From an uncultured Flavobacteriaceae bacterium (GTDB lineage Bacteria > Bacteroidota > Bacteroidia > Flavobacteriales > Flavobacteriaceae): DNA of 64,000 nt. Position numbers and translations under genes: made by a program. The DNA is taken from positions 332,021-396,020 of the forward strand of contig CAJIYJ010000005.1 of assembly GCA_905181625.1 (NCBI GenBank). Reading direction: 5' to 3'. Below are positions 25,567-34,119 of this stretch, in pieces; within the stretch, counting starts at the first letter, position 1, and every line of letters starts with the position of its first letter. Below the pieces are notes generated by a model that worked only from the letters and a program-made list of their open reading frames with translations, had not been told where the DNA came from and searched no databases.

Positions 25567-27243
25567 ATGAGAAAATTACTTCTACTATTATCAGTTTTGT
25601 TTGTTGTGTCTTGTTCAAGTGCTGAAGAACCTGCACCAGTAATTAAATATACTTTAACGACTGCAGCTAATCCTACAACTGGAGGAACAATATCTCCAGC
25701 AAGTGGACAGCATAGTGAAGGAGCTACTGTAAATATTACAGCAACCCCAGCAGCTGAACATCTTTTTTCAACTTGGACAGGAGCTACAGGAACAACAGCA
25801 ACGACAAGTGTGGTAATGAACTCTAATAAAACGGTAACCGCTAATTTTATTAAAAAGCAGTATCCGTTAACTATAGAAATTGAAGGAGAAGGAACAGTAA
25901 GTGAAAAAGTAATTAAAGCAGGATTGGCCACTGATTATAATAGCGGGACAATTGTAGAGCTTACTGCAGTTCCTGCTGATGGATGGGAATTTGTAGAGTG
26001 GTTTGGGGATATAACATCAACTGAAAATCCAGTACAAATAACTATAAGTGAAGCTAAAACAGTGAAGGCAAAGTTTATGCGATATTTTGATTATAAAGTT
26101 CCGTCACATGATTGGGAAAACGGTCATCGCCCTTGGATGAATGTTTATAAAATCATAGATTCTCTTAAAATATCAGATCAAATTAATAATACTTCATTTG
26201 CTTTGGCTGATTTTAATCAAGATGGTTATATTGATATTACTGTTCAAGACAATGAAGGTGACGGAGTTCCAATTAAAACATGGTTCATTATTAATGATAC
26301 AAAAGGAAAGTATTTTGTGGATGAAGATTTTCCTTTAAATAAAGATATAGTTGCAATTTCAGCTAGAAAAACTATTGTTGGAGATTTTAATAATGACGGA
26401 TTACCAGATGTTGTTCGTCCTCAAGGAGGGCATGATTGGTTAGGTGTTCCTACTATTATTTTAAGTAATCCTGATGGTTCATATGATTTTAAATTAATAG
26501 GTGATGGTCCAAAAATTCAAGCTCACACAATTAGTTCAGGTGATATAGATAACGATGGGGATTTAGATTTATTTGTTGCACAAGCCGGAGAACAAGATGG
26601 TTTTTTAATTAATGATGGGACTACTAATTTTCAATGGAAATGGATTTCTGAAATTATTGAAGATTTTGATACTGGCCATTTATACCCAAATAACAAATAC
26701 GGTTATTATGGATTTTGGAGTTCAGAAATGACCGATGTAGATAAAGATGGCTATGTTGATTTAATTTTGGGTGGAAGTTATAAAGAGCAAGATTATGATG
26801 CTAACTTTTTTGGACCGACGGTGCTATGGGGAGATGGTAGTGGTAAATTTTATGTTGCAAACTCAACAATTCTTTTTGATTATAGAGAAATTGATTATTC
26901 TCAAAATAATTTAATATCTATATCTCATGATTATGCTGTTAATGATATTGATGGTGATGGAATTAACGATATTGTTATATTTTCAGAGTGTAGTGACATA
27001 TGGTTATACAGTGTGGTAAAAGGTTTGGCAAATAGGAAGTTTGAGGACAAAACAAAAGAATGGCTCCCTGATCCAATCAAATCAGAAACTAGTAATCATG
27101 TTTGGGTCGTTATGAAAGATATAGATAATAATGGTAGAATTGATATTGTTGAATCCGAAACTCACATAACATCTTCATTAGAAGATAGGAGAAAAAGTGT
27201 AAGATGGGAATGGAATGGCTCTAAATTTGATAAGATAAACTAA
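25567..27243 (+). CDS. Large surface lipoprotein with InlB B-repeat-like and FG-GAP/VCBS repeats
   Basis: A 558-residue protein with lipobox VVSC near residue 16. Residues about 27-175 contain two InlB-B-type repeats: TPAAEHLFSTWTGATG and VPADGWEFVEWFGDIT, each followed by an 'TVTANF/TVKAKF' strand. From about residue 210 to the end come several FG-GAP/VCBS repeats with calcium-loop patterns such as DFNQDGYIDI, DFNNDGLPDV, DIDNDGDLDL and DVDKDGYVDL. These make a beta-propeller. It is probably an outer-membrane surface adhesin or glycan binder. No catalytic motif is visible. Confidence 0.82.
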   Translation: MRKLLLLLSVLFVVSCSSAEEPAPVIKYTLTTAANPTTGGTISPASGQHSEGATVNITATPAAEHLFSTWTGATGTTATTSVVMNSNKTVTANFIKKQYPLTIEIEGEGTVSEKVIKAGLATDYNSGTIVELTAVPADGWEFVEWFGDITSTENPVQITISEAKTVKAKFMRYFDYKVPSHDWENGHRPWMNVYKIIDSLKISDQINNTSFALADFNQDGYIDITVQDNEGDGVPIKTWFIINDTKGKYFVDEDFPLNKDIVAISARKTIVGDFNNDGLPDVVRPQGGHDWLGVPTIILSNPDGSYDFKLIGDGPKIQAHTISSGDIDNDGDLDLFVAQAGEQDGFLINDGTTNFQWKWISEIIEDFDTGHLYPNNKYGYYGFWSSEMTDVDKDGYVDLILGGSYKEQDYDANFFGPTVLWGDGSGKFYVANSTILFDYREIDYSQNNLISISHDYAVNDIDGDGINDIVIFSECSDIWLYSVVKGLANRKFEDKTKEWLPDPIKSETSNHVWVVMKDIDNNGRIDIVESETHITSSLEDRRKSVRWEWNGSKFDKIN

Positions 27244-27428
27244 ACCATAGACATATCTTCTTCTTTTAAGACACCCATAATCCTATGATTATACATACTT
27301 ATACGAACACCTCCCGTCAAAAGAAAACCAGTATATTAAAGAGTCTTGGGTTAGAAAAAGAATAAAATAGTTGGATTTTTTCAGGTTTTTAGTAATGCTG
27401 GCCGTATAATAATCGTACAAGTTTTAAT

Positions 27429-27505
27429 TGGTGGAGAAGATGGGATTCGAACCCACGACCTCTTGACTGCCAGCCAAGCGCTCTAGCCAGCTGAGCTACA
27501 TCCCC
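27429..27505 (-). tRNA. tRNA-Ala (GGC)
   Basis: Read on the minus strand, the 77-nt gene folds into a cloverleaf. The acceptor GGGGATG pairs with CTTCTCC (one U-U mismatch), including the G3:U70 alanine identity pair. The anticodon stem is CTTGG/TCAAG, the loop CTGGCAG with anticodon GGC, and the T-arm is GTGGGTTCGAATCCCAT. CCA is encoded at 27429-27431. Its first 23 bases overlap the end of the upstream membrane-protein gene. Confidence 0.95.
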
Positions 27506-27896
27506 TTTTAAAATTTATTTTTTTAATAATTTGAGAAACTGATGCTCCTAAAACAGATGGAAGCGCGTATATAGCATAAAACATGAATTCAATTGGAAAC
27601 ATGTTGTGAGAAGAACGATCAACTGTCATTTCAAGAAATGCAGCTAACGGAAAAAGCATCATACTGGCTAAACCAATTTTCCAGCCAGATAAATCACTAA
27701 AAAATTTTACCATAAACCCAGAGAAAAACAAAAAAAATAAACTGAATTTAGAAATCCCTTCAATTCCAGTTCTTATTAAAGGAAACAAAGGTGAATCATA
27801 AGATTTAAGGTCTCCTAAAATAAATATTGGAAGTATAATAGATAGCATTCCAAGGATTGATATGACTATTAATGTAGATACGTTTGTTAATTTCAT
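27483..27896 (-). CDS. Hypothetical membrane protein whose stop lies inside tRNA-Ala
   Basis: A 137-residue protein with four hydrophobic segments (about residues 7-27, 50-66, 73-90 and 105-122). I do not recognise a family. The last codons (KRGCSSAG) are read from the tRNA-Ala 5' half, and the TAG stop is the tRNA D-loop GGCTAG. Either the gene ends naturally at the tRNA or its original 3' end was lost and the tRNA now provides the stop. It is on the same strand as the tRNA, so both may share a transcript that RNase P would cut. Confidence 0.65.
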   Translation of the reverse strand: MKLTNVSTLIVISILGMLSIILPIFILGDLKSYDSPLFPLIRTGIEGISKFSLFFLFFSGFMVKFFSDLSGWKIGLASMMLFPLAAFLEMTVDRSSHNMFPIEFMFYAIYALPSVLGASVSQIIKKINFKRGCSSAG

Positions 27897-27978
27897 GAAT
27901 AATTTTTTTAATTAAGGTAGTTCCTGCCTTTACCAATTAATCACTTTTGTCAACTGAGTTGTATTCTTATATTGTATT

Positions 27979-28015
27979 AAAAAGCTCCCCATAATTTATT
28001 TTAAGGAGAGCTTTT
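27979..28015 (-). terminator. Rho-independent-like terminator after the NTF2-like lipoprotein
   Basis: On the minus strand, AAAAGCTC and GAGCTTTT arms (plus GG/CC inside) form a hairpin followed by a T run, 20-odd bases downstream of the stop at 28038. The symmetric A/T flanks could also let it act in the other direction. Confidence 0.65.
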
Positions 28016-28037
28016 AGTTAACTTTTCCTAAGATTAT

Positions 28038-28544
28038 TCAGTAGAATCTTCTTCTTCTTCTATCAAATGAAGAGAAAAAGCCACCTAAATCAAAATAATC
28101 TCCACCAGCAGCAATTTTACCGTCGACAAAGTCAAAAGTATGGTAAGACTGTAAGCTAAATGGTTTTCCTGTTTCAGCATGAGTTCCTGTCCATTTTCCG
28201 TAAGTTCTTACACTTCCATCTAATTCTCCAGTTTCAGCTAAAACACCAGGAAGCCAATTGTCTGCAGTAAACAAGATATTATCAAAAACAGTTTGATACA
28301 TAGCTAAGGCCTCAATATGCTCAGCCTTTCCATACTGCTCAGATCCATATGCAGGTGGTTGCCATAGCAAGTCATCGTGTAGCATTTCTGTTTGAGCAGC
28401 AAGATCTTCTGTTCCATGAGCTGTCATAAAACTTTTAGCAACCTCTAAATTAGATGCATAATTAGGGTTGTTATCAACTTGTGTATTACATGATGCAACT
28501 AGAAATAAAGCTGCTACCAACGAAAGTTTAAATAGTTTTTTCAT
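28038..28544 (-). CDS. NTF2-like/SnoaL-like lipoprotein
   Basis: A 168-residue protein with lipobox VASC (Cys 19), so lipidated. The mature part fits the NTF2-like cone fold: a helix KSFMTAHGTEDLAAQTEM, LHDDLLWQPP, a KAEHIEALAMYQTVF helix, and strands ending FDFVDGKIAAGGDYFD. The C terminus has an unusual RRRRRFY stretch. Members of this fold are often enzymes or binding proteins; no catalytic residue can be assigned. A terminator follows. Confidence 0.72.
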   Translation of the reverse strand: MKKLFKLSLVAALFLVASCNTQVDNNPNYASNLEVAKSFMTAHGTEDLAAQTEMLHDDLLWQPPAYGSEQYGKAEHIEALAMYQTVFDNILFTADNWLPGVLAETGELDGSVRTYGKWTGTHAETGKPFSLQSYHTFDFVDGKIAAGGDYFDLGGFFSSFDRRRRRFY

Positions 28545-28582
28545 AATAGATAAAGTATAGTTTTAAATTTAACTAAATATAG

Positions 28583-28828
28583 GGAATAAACTTATTTACT
28601 ATTGAAGAAGTAGCAATAAATTACGGACTTTTTGTTGAGACATTGCTTGACTTTGTGATAGTAGGATTTACAATTTTTATAATCGTAAAGTTTGTCAATA
28701 GATTAAACAAAAAAGCAGAAGACCCTAAAGATAAGTCAGTTTCAACTCCAAAAAACATACAACTATTGACCGAAATGAACACTTTACTTAAAGAGCAAAA
28801 TCGTATTTTAAAAAATAAAATTATTTAA
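28583..28828 (+). pseudogene. mscL: 5'-truncated large-conductance mechanosensitive channel (MscL) remnant
   Basis: From the in-frame stop at 28580-28582 the frame reads EEVAINYGLFVETL, then LDFVIVGFTIFIIVKFVNRL, KKAEDPK, and NIQLLTEMNTLLKEQN. This is the end of the periplasmic loop, TM2 and the C-terminal helical bundle of MscL. The first transmembrane helix and pore (about 65 residues) are missing, and the space upstream is occupied by the divergent lipoprotein promoter. A TTG at 28643 could only start a 61-residue piece. A functional channel is not expected. It overlaps the end of the serine hydrolase gene by 8 bases. Confidence 0.85.
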
Positions 28829-30032
28829 TTATAGACTCGTATACAAGTGATCTGAATTTATCCGAAAGCTTAAGGTTGTAAGTTTCAAAAGACTGAGTCA
28901 TGTATATAAAAATCATCTTCTCGACAGGATCTATTCTAAAGTAAGTTCCAAACATACCCCCCCAACCAAAAGTTCCTTTAGAACCAAATTTTGTATCATT
29001 TTCTTTGACCACTTCAAACCCTAATCCAAACCCTTTCTTTTTTCCAAAAATCAATTTTTTATATTTAAGTCCAATAGAATGATCTTCTTTCATTAACTCA
29101 ATAGTTTCACTATTTATGATTTTAATATTATTAAAAGAGCCTCCGTTTAAAAGCATCTGACAAAATTTTAAATAATCACTTGTAGTTGAAAGAAGTCCAC
29201 CTGATCCATTAAACAAGATTACATTTTCTGTAAAAGGAGAATTAGATTTATTGTCAAACGACACAAGATCTCCTTCATTTTCTTTTACATATAAAGTTGT
29301 CAATCTATGATTGCTAAACTTCGGTAATTCAAAAAAGGTATCTTCCATTCCAAGAGGGTCGAATAATCTAGCTTTTAAAAAACGATCTAATCGGAGTCCA
29401 GACAAAACCTCAACTAGATATCCTACAATGTCAGTAGAAGAACTATACCTCCACTGAGTGCCAGGCTCATACATTAAGGGAGTTTTTATTGCATCCTGCG
29501 TATATTCTTCAAGAGTCATGTTAATCACTTTTCGGTAATCCTCTGGACCTTTAAAACTAAATCCAGCAGAGTGTCTTAAAAGATCAATAATTTTAATATC
29601 GTTTTTGAGAGGTTTATTTTTTTTACGCTTTTTAACCGTTAAATTTTTGAACTCAGGAATATATTTATAAACAGGATCATCTAATTTAAACTTGCCCTCT
29701 TCATAAAGTATCATAAGCGCTAATGAAACTATAGGTTTTGTCATTGAAGCAATTCTAAAAATATCATTCTCATCGAGTTTGTCCTTTTCTGAAATATCAG
29801 AGTATCCATAACTGTCAAAATGAACTATTTTCCCGTTTTTAACTATTGCAGCTTGGATAGCAGAAATATCTTTATTGTCAACATAGCTATGCATTACAGA
29901 ATTTAAATGCAGGAGTTTTTCTGTAGACATGCCATTTGATTCAGGACTGTCTTTTTCTAAATACTCTTGACCTATAATTGAAAAGGATATTAAAAAAAAG
30001 AGTAAAAAATTAAATGGTTTTAGGATTGACAT
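28821..30032 (-). CDS. Serine hydrolase (class C beta-lactamase/esterase fold)
   Basis: A 403-residue secreted protein (signal peptide ending near IIGQ). It has the SxxK motif SMTKP (Ser 96, Lys 99), a YSSS tyrosine motif near residue 195, and a WGGMFG segment near residue 355 in the region of the third motif. These are the catalytic elements of the AmpC/DD-peptidase/esterase fold. Such Bacteroidota proteins are more often esterases or peptidases than drug-degrading lactamases. It is about 210 bases downstream of the sialidase gene in the same direction. Confidence 0.87.
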   Translation of the reverse strand: MSILKPFNFLLFFLISFSIIGQEYLEKDSPESNGMSTEKLLHLNSVMHSYVDNKDISAIQAAIVKNGKIVHFDSYGYSDISEKDKLDENDIFRIASMTKPIVSLALMILYEEGKFKLDDPVYKYIPEFKNLTVKKRKKNKPLKNDIKIIDLLRHSAGFSFKGPEDYRKVINMTLEEYTQDAIKTPLMYEPGTQWRYSSSTDIVGYLVEVLSGLRLDRFLKARLFDPLGMEDTFFELPKFSNHRLTTLYVKENEGDLVSFDNKSNSPFTENVILFNGSGGLLSTTSDYLKFCQMLLNGGSFNNIKIINSETIELMKEDHSIGLKYKKLIFGKKKGFGLGFEVVKENDTKFGSKGTFGWGGMFGTYFRIDPVEKMIFIYMTQSFETYNLKLSDKFRSLVYESIIK

Positions 30033-30244
30033 ATAGTTCGACTTTTTTAATGTTTTTTTTGGATAAAAAATAATGGTTGAAATGTAATGTAAATTTAAAT
30101 AAAAGTTTAGATTTGTCGGAATTTAAAAAATTAGAAATGAAAGCATTAGGTCAAAAATCAAGATTAAGATTTATTTCTCATAACCCATCCTCATATTTAT
30201 TTGAAAGCATTAAAATAGATTATTAAAAAAGAGAAAATAGATGT

Positions 30245-31306
30245 TTATTTCAAAATCCATTTTTTAGGAATTTTTACAAAAACATTTTTTGAATAATTGT
30301 CTTTTTCAAAAAACAAACCAACATCTCCATTATTAAGTATTGTAATAGAAGAGTATGCAGACTCCCCTTGATAAACAGTTTTGCTTTCATTCCAAGTTAT
30401 TCCTTCATCAAAACTTGTACTTATAGAAAGGTTGACTCTCCTTTTTGAACTAAAGGCATTTGAAAACAATAGAATGTTCTTTTTTTTAGATTCTGAACTG
30501 TAGTTAATTAATCCAGCATTGCAACCTGGGTCTAAAAGCTTATTGTTTTTAAAAGTAATCCAACTTTGTCCTTTGTCATTAGAAACATGAGAATACCTAT
30601 ACCCATTAGAATTTACTCTAGAATTAACTAGCCAATCTCCGTTTGAAAGTTCTATAATTTTTGATTCATCTCCTGGATTTAAAGGATAATCTATCAAGAA
30701 CCAACTCTTTCCATGGTCTTTGCTTCCAAAGACATGAGTCCCTCTATTTAAATTTGCAAGGCAGTGCAAAAGCGTGCCATCTTTTGTTTGAGTCCCTCTA
30801 CCAGAGGTTATAAACATAAAGTCTTTTTCCCATCCATCCTTAATTATTTCGGTTGTTATTTCTCTAGGACTTGTCCAGCTTTTTCCATCGTCAGAACTTT
30901 TAATAAGCATAAATTTATAGACATCTTTAGCCTTGTCAAGATCCATATAGTTGTAAAACATGAAAATTTCATCTGTCACCTTATCAACAATTAAAGATGG
31001 GTCCGAAGCTGATTCGCCTAAAGGGTAGTCAACTATTTTTTCAATTACACTCCAAGATTCACCATCATCGTAACTCTTTCTTATGACAATATTTATATCG
31101 CGATTCGATCTTAAATCACCACAAGAAATATTGCGCTCATCTATTGCGGCTATTAATACTCCATTAGTTGTTGTAACTATTGCAGGAATCCTGTAGCAGG
31201 CTACACTTGGATTCATTGTAGTATCAAATAAATTTTTAAACACTAATTCTTGAGAATAAATAGAAAAACTAAAAATTAAAACGAATAAATTAAGAATGTT
31301 CCTCAT
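30245..31306 (-). CDS. GH33 sialidase (exo-alpha-sialidase)
   Basis: A 353-residue secreted enzyme with a signal peptide ending near YSQ. The catalytic set is visible: Arg 39 in CYRIPAI, Asp 70 in SNRDINI, Glu 214 in GDESKIIEL, Arg 230 in NSRVNS, Arg 289 or 290 in SSKRRVN, and nucleophile Tyr 318 in ESAYSS. Five Asp-box repeats (SYDDGESW, SSDDGKSW, SKDHGKSW, SNDKGQSW, SFDEGITW) form the six-bladed propeller. It releases terminal sialic acids from glycans. A serine hydrolase and a sulfatase lie upstream in the same operon-like set. Confidence 0.88.
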   Translation of the reverse strand: MRNILNLFVLIFSFSIYSQELVFKNLFDTTMNPSVACYRIPAIVTTTNGVLIAAIDERNISCGDLRSNRDINIVIRKSYDDGESWSVIEKIVDYPLGESASDPSLIVDKVTDEIFMFYNYMDLDKAKDVYKFMLIKSSDDGKSWTSPREITTEIIKDGWEKDFMFITSGRGTQTKDGTLLHCLANLNRGTHVFGSKDHGKSWFLIDYPLNPGDESKIIELSNGDWLVNSRVNSNGYRYSHVSNDKGQSWITFKNNKLLDPGCNAGLINYSSESKKKNILLFSNAFSSKRRVNLSISTSFDEGITWNESKTVYQGESAYSSITILNNGDVGLFFEKDNYSKNVFVKIPKKWILK

Positions 31307-31307
31307 G

Positions 31308-32525
31308 TTAATTTTGTGTTGTTTTTTGAATTATTAAATCTATTAATTTACTTCTTACATTGTTTTGATAAAATTTATCATTATTTCTTGTTGGGTAGAC
31401 TCTATTGGTTAAAAAAACGATAGTTAGTTGTTTTTCAGGATCTCTCCAAAACATGGTTCCAGTAAATCCAGTATGTCCAAAACTTAGTTTTGATAAATTC
31501 TCGTTTGGATAGATGCCATATTCATTTTTAGAGTAAGGTTTATCGAATCCAAGGCCTCTTCTAATAGGACTATCCTTATAAGCATAAGAAGTGAATTTTT
31601 TAATTGTTGAATCTTGAAAAATAGAATTATTTGGTTCTAGCGCTTGCAATAGTTTCCCAATTTCTTGAGCGCTTCCAAAAAGTCCAGCGTTTCCTGAAAT
31701 TCCTCCCATAAAACTTGCTGCTTCGTCGTGAACGTTTCCGTGTACCAATATTTTTCTAAATATAGAGTCATATTCAGTTGGAACTATTATTTCTTTTTTA
31801 ACTTTTTCTTTTGGATTGAAATAAAGCTTGGAATTTGTTTTGTCTAATAATGAAATCTTAAAGTATTTTTCAAACGTAAATCCAGAAATTTTTTCAATAA
31901 GCTTAGGTACATAAAAAAAGAATAATCCGGAATAAGCATACTCCCCCTTTTTATTAATCTTAGATTTTTTTATTCTTTTAAAAATTTTATTAAAATAATT
32001 TTTGTTCAGGTAAAGTTCCTCATTAATAGCTGTACTGAAACGCTTATTTTTATCTTTTCTAATTATAGATTTTTTAAATTTTCCATTTTTTCTTTTCACA
32101 TAATTCTGATGACTGATATAAGGAACCCATCCACTAGTATGGCTTAAGCCCTCAAAAATTGTCGTATTTTTTTTATTTGACTTTTTCAAATCTCGGAAAT
32201 AATAAGAAACGGGAATGTTTAGATTTAAATCAAAATCTTCATATAGTTTCATTATCGATAATGTTGAAGCCAGTACTTTAGTTAAGGAAGCTAAGTCATA
32301 AAGATGATCATTATTAATAAGATTAATTGAGTCATAAGTTTGATAACCGTAGGATTTATTAATTACAATTTCATCTTTAATTTTCACATAAATTTGAGCT
32401 CCAGGAAATGCGTATTCAATAATATTGGAGTTAATTAAACTATCTATTTTTTGATCAATGTTAGTTTGTCCAAACAATGGAACAGAAACTAAAACAATTA
32501 ATATTAAAAGTTTAAATCTCATCAA
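31308..32525 (-). CDS. Serine hydrolase (class C beta-lactamase/esterase fold)
   Basis: A 405-residue secreted protein with signal peptide and SxxK motif LASLTKV (Ser 80, Lys 83), then YSG near residue 198 and an FGHTGFTG third-motif region near residue 350. It differs from the second serine hydrolase at 28.8 kb in sequence. It starts inside the end of the sulfatase gene (14-base overlap) and its stop is 1 base before the sialidase start, so the three are co-transcribed. It could remove O-acetyl or other ester groups from glycans; that is inference. Confidence 0.86.
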   Translation of the reverse strand: MMRFKLLILIVLVSVPLFGQTNIDQKIDSLINSNIIEYAFPGAQIYVKIKDEIVINKSYGYQTYDSINLINNDHLYDLASLTKVLASTLSIMKLYEDFDLNLNIPVSYYFRDLKKSNKKNTTIFEGLSHTSGWVPYISHQNYVKRKNGKFKKSIIRKDKNKRFSTAINEELYLNKNYFNKIFKRIKKSKINKKGEYAYSGLFFFYVPKLIEKISGFTFEKYFKISLLDKTNSKLYFNPKEKVKKEIIVPTEYDSIFRKILVHGNVHDEAASFMGGISGNAGLFGSAQEIGKLLQALEPNNSIFQDSTIKKFTSYAYKDSPIRRGLGFDKPYSKNEYGIYPNENLSKLSFGHTGFTGTMFWRDPEKQLTIVFLTNRVYPTRNNDKFYQNNVRSKLIDLIIQKTTQN

Positions 32526-34074
32526 TTTTTGGAATTATTGTTTCATAGTCTTTGACTAATTTTTTCTGTTTAATTAGCTCTGCATGCATCTTGTTAACTT
32601 CACTTTTATATTTAGGATTATTAAACTGATTTATAAGTTCATAAGGGTCACTAACTAGATCGTAAAACTCCCAAGCTATAGGTGTCTTAGTTTTACTTGT
32701 AGAACTCTTGTTTAATCCATCTCCATAATAGTAAATTAATTTACTCTTACGACTTCTAATTCCTAAGTGTGCCGGTCTTACAGGACTATGTTCCCAGTAT
32801 CTATAGTAAGTATATTCCCTAGTTTTAAACTTGTCATTTGATTCTAAAGATTTTCTAAAACTTTTTCCTTGAAATGACAAAGGAGGTTTTATCCCAGCAT
32901 AGTCTAAAAATAATGACGGAATATCTAGATTAAGCACTAAATCATCTATTCTGTGGGATTTTAAAATCTTTTTTGGAAAGCTAATTACAAACGGCATTCT
33001 AGAAGATTCTTCATACATCATTCTTTTGTCAAAAAATCCGTGTTCGCCAAGGAAATAACCTTGATCTGATGTGTAAATTATAATGGTGTTTTCTAGTTGA
33101 TCGGAGTTCTTTAAATAATCAATGATTTTTTCAAGATTATCATCAATAGAAGCAGCACACCTTAAAAAATCTTTTACAAATTTTTGATAAGAATGAGATC
33201 TAATTTTTTCTTTACCCATCCCGTCAACAGAAAATGGCATTCCAGGGTATTTTATATCAGAATTTATATTTTGTTTTTTTTGAAACTCTATCCATCTATT
33301 AGTTAAAATCTCTAATTGTTGACCATCAAAACTTCTTCCACTTTGTGAAGGTAAAAAGTCATAAAGAGATTTTGGTTCTGGAAGGTTGACATTTTTTAAA
33401 AAACCATTGTGACGTTTGGGATAATCAAATGGTTCGTGGGTTGCCTTAAAATGAGTCATTAAAAAAAAAGGTTCTTCAGAATCTCTTTTTTTTAACCATT
33501 CTATAGAAGAGTCCCCAATAAGATCTGATGAAAATCCATTTTCTTGAACTCCCCCTTTATTATCTTCCCCCCAGTTTTCTTTGAGCTTAAAAATAGGGTT
33601 ATTGTACTTGCCTTGTCCTGGAAGAATTTTGTAATAATCAAACCCTGAGGGTTCTTTTTTTAAATGCCATTTTCCAATTAGAGCTGTTTTGTAACCATTG
33701 TTTTGAAGCACTTTAGCAACATTTAAACTGTCTGAACTTAAATAGTCGCCTAGCGTATAAACTCCATTTTGATGACTATATTGGCCAGTTAGAATTGATG
33801 CCCTACTTGGAACACAAATAGAATTAGTGCAGAACATGTTGTTTAAGACGGTTCCATTATTAGCCAAATATTTAATCGCATTGTTTTTAACATAATCATC
33901 TAGTATTCCGTTGTAAATTCCCCAGGCTTGTGAAGTATGATCATCGGCCATAATAAATAATATATTAGGACGAGTATCATTAACTTGTTTTGAGCACGAG
34001 CCTAACAGTAATAGAATAAATAACTTTACACTAAGATTCTTATAAGTTTTAATAATTGGGTAAAACATAAACAT
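32512..34074 (-). CDS. Sulfatase (S1 family, lipoprotein)
   Basis: A 520-residue type I sulfatase. A lipobox LLLGSC (Cys 27) suggests a surface lipoprotein. It has the metal-binding MADDH motif at 42-46 and the formylglycine motif CVPSRASILTG at 87-97, where Cys 87 is oxidised by a sulfatase-maturing enzyme (none in the window). GKWHLKK and TSDQGYFLGEHGFFDKR follow later. Sulfatases of this kind remove sulfate esters from glycans. It heads a minus-strand set with a serine hydrolase and a sialidase, pointing to a sulfated or sialylated substrate. Confidence 0.92.
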   Translation of the reverse strand: MFMFYPIIKTYKNLSVKLFILLLLGSCSKQVNDTRPNILFIMADDHTSQAWGIYNGILDDYVKNNAIKYLANNGTVLNNMFCTNSICVPSRASILTGQYSHQNGVYTLGDYLSSDSLNVAKVLQNNGYKTALIGKWHLKKEPSGFDYYKILPGQGKYNNPIFKLKENWGEDNKGGVQENGFSSDLIGDSSIEWLKKRDSEEPFFLMTHFKATHEPFDYPKRHNGFLKNVNLPEPKSLYDFLPSQSGRSFDGQQLEILTNRWIEFQKKQNINSDIKYPGMPFSVDGMGKEKIRSHSYQKFVKDFLRCAASIDDNLEKIIDYLKNSDQLENTIIIYTSDQGYFLGEHGFFDKRMMYEESSRMPFVISFPKKILKSHRIDDLVLNLDIPSLFLDYAGIKPPLSFQGKSFRKSLESNDKFKTREYTYYRYWEHSPVRPAHLGIRSRKSKLIYYYGDGLNKSSTSKTKTPIAWEFYDLVSDPYELINQFNNPKYKSEVNKMHAELIKQKKLVKDYETIIPKIDEI

Positions 34075-34119
34075 TTATCTAATAAATATTTAATTTAGAA
34101 AAAAATTATTTGATCTTAA

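Noticed and set aside
27244..27428. Minus-strand frame reading GGVRISMYN, reminiscent of a class V aminotransferase (SerC) end
   Set aside because: The surrounding residues do not fit SerC, there is no start and in-frame stops lie just upstream. The similarity is nine residues and could be chance. I treat the stretch as non-coding.
30033..30244. Short plus-strand frame (MKALGQKSRLRFISHN and on) in the gap before the serine hydrolase
   Set aside because: About 25 codons, no recognisable motif, no promoter, and between convergently oriented transcription ends. Insufficient support.
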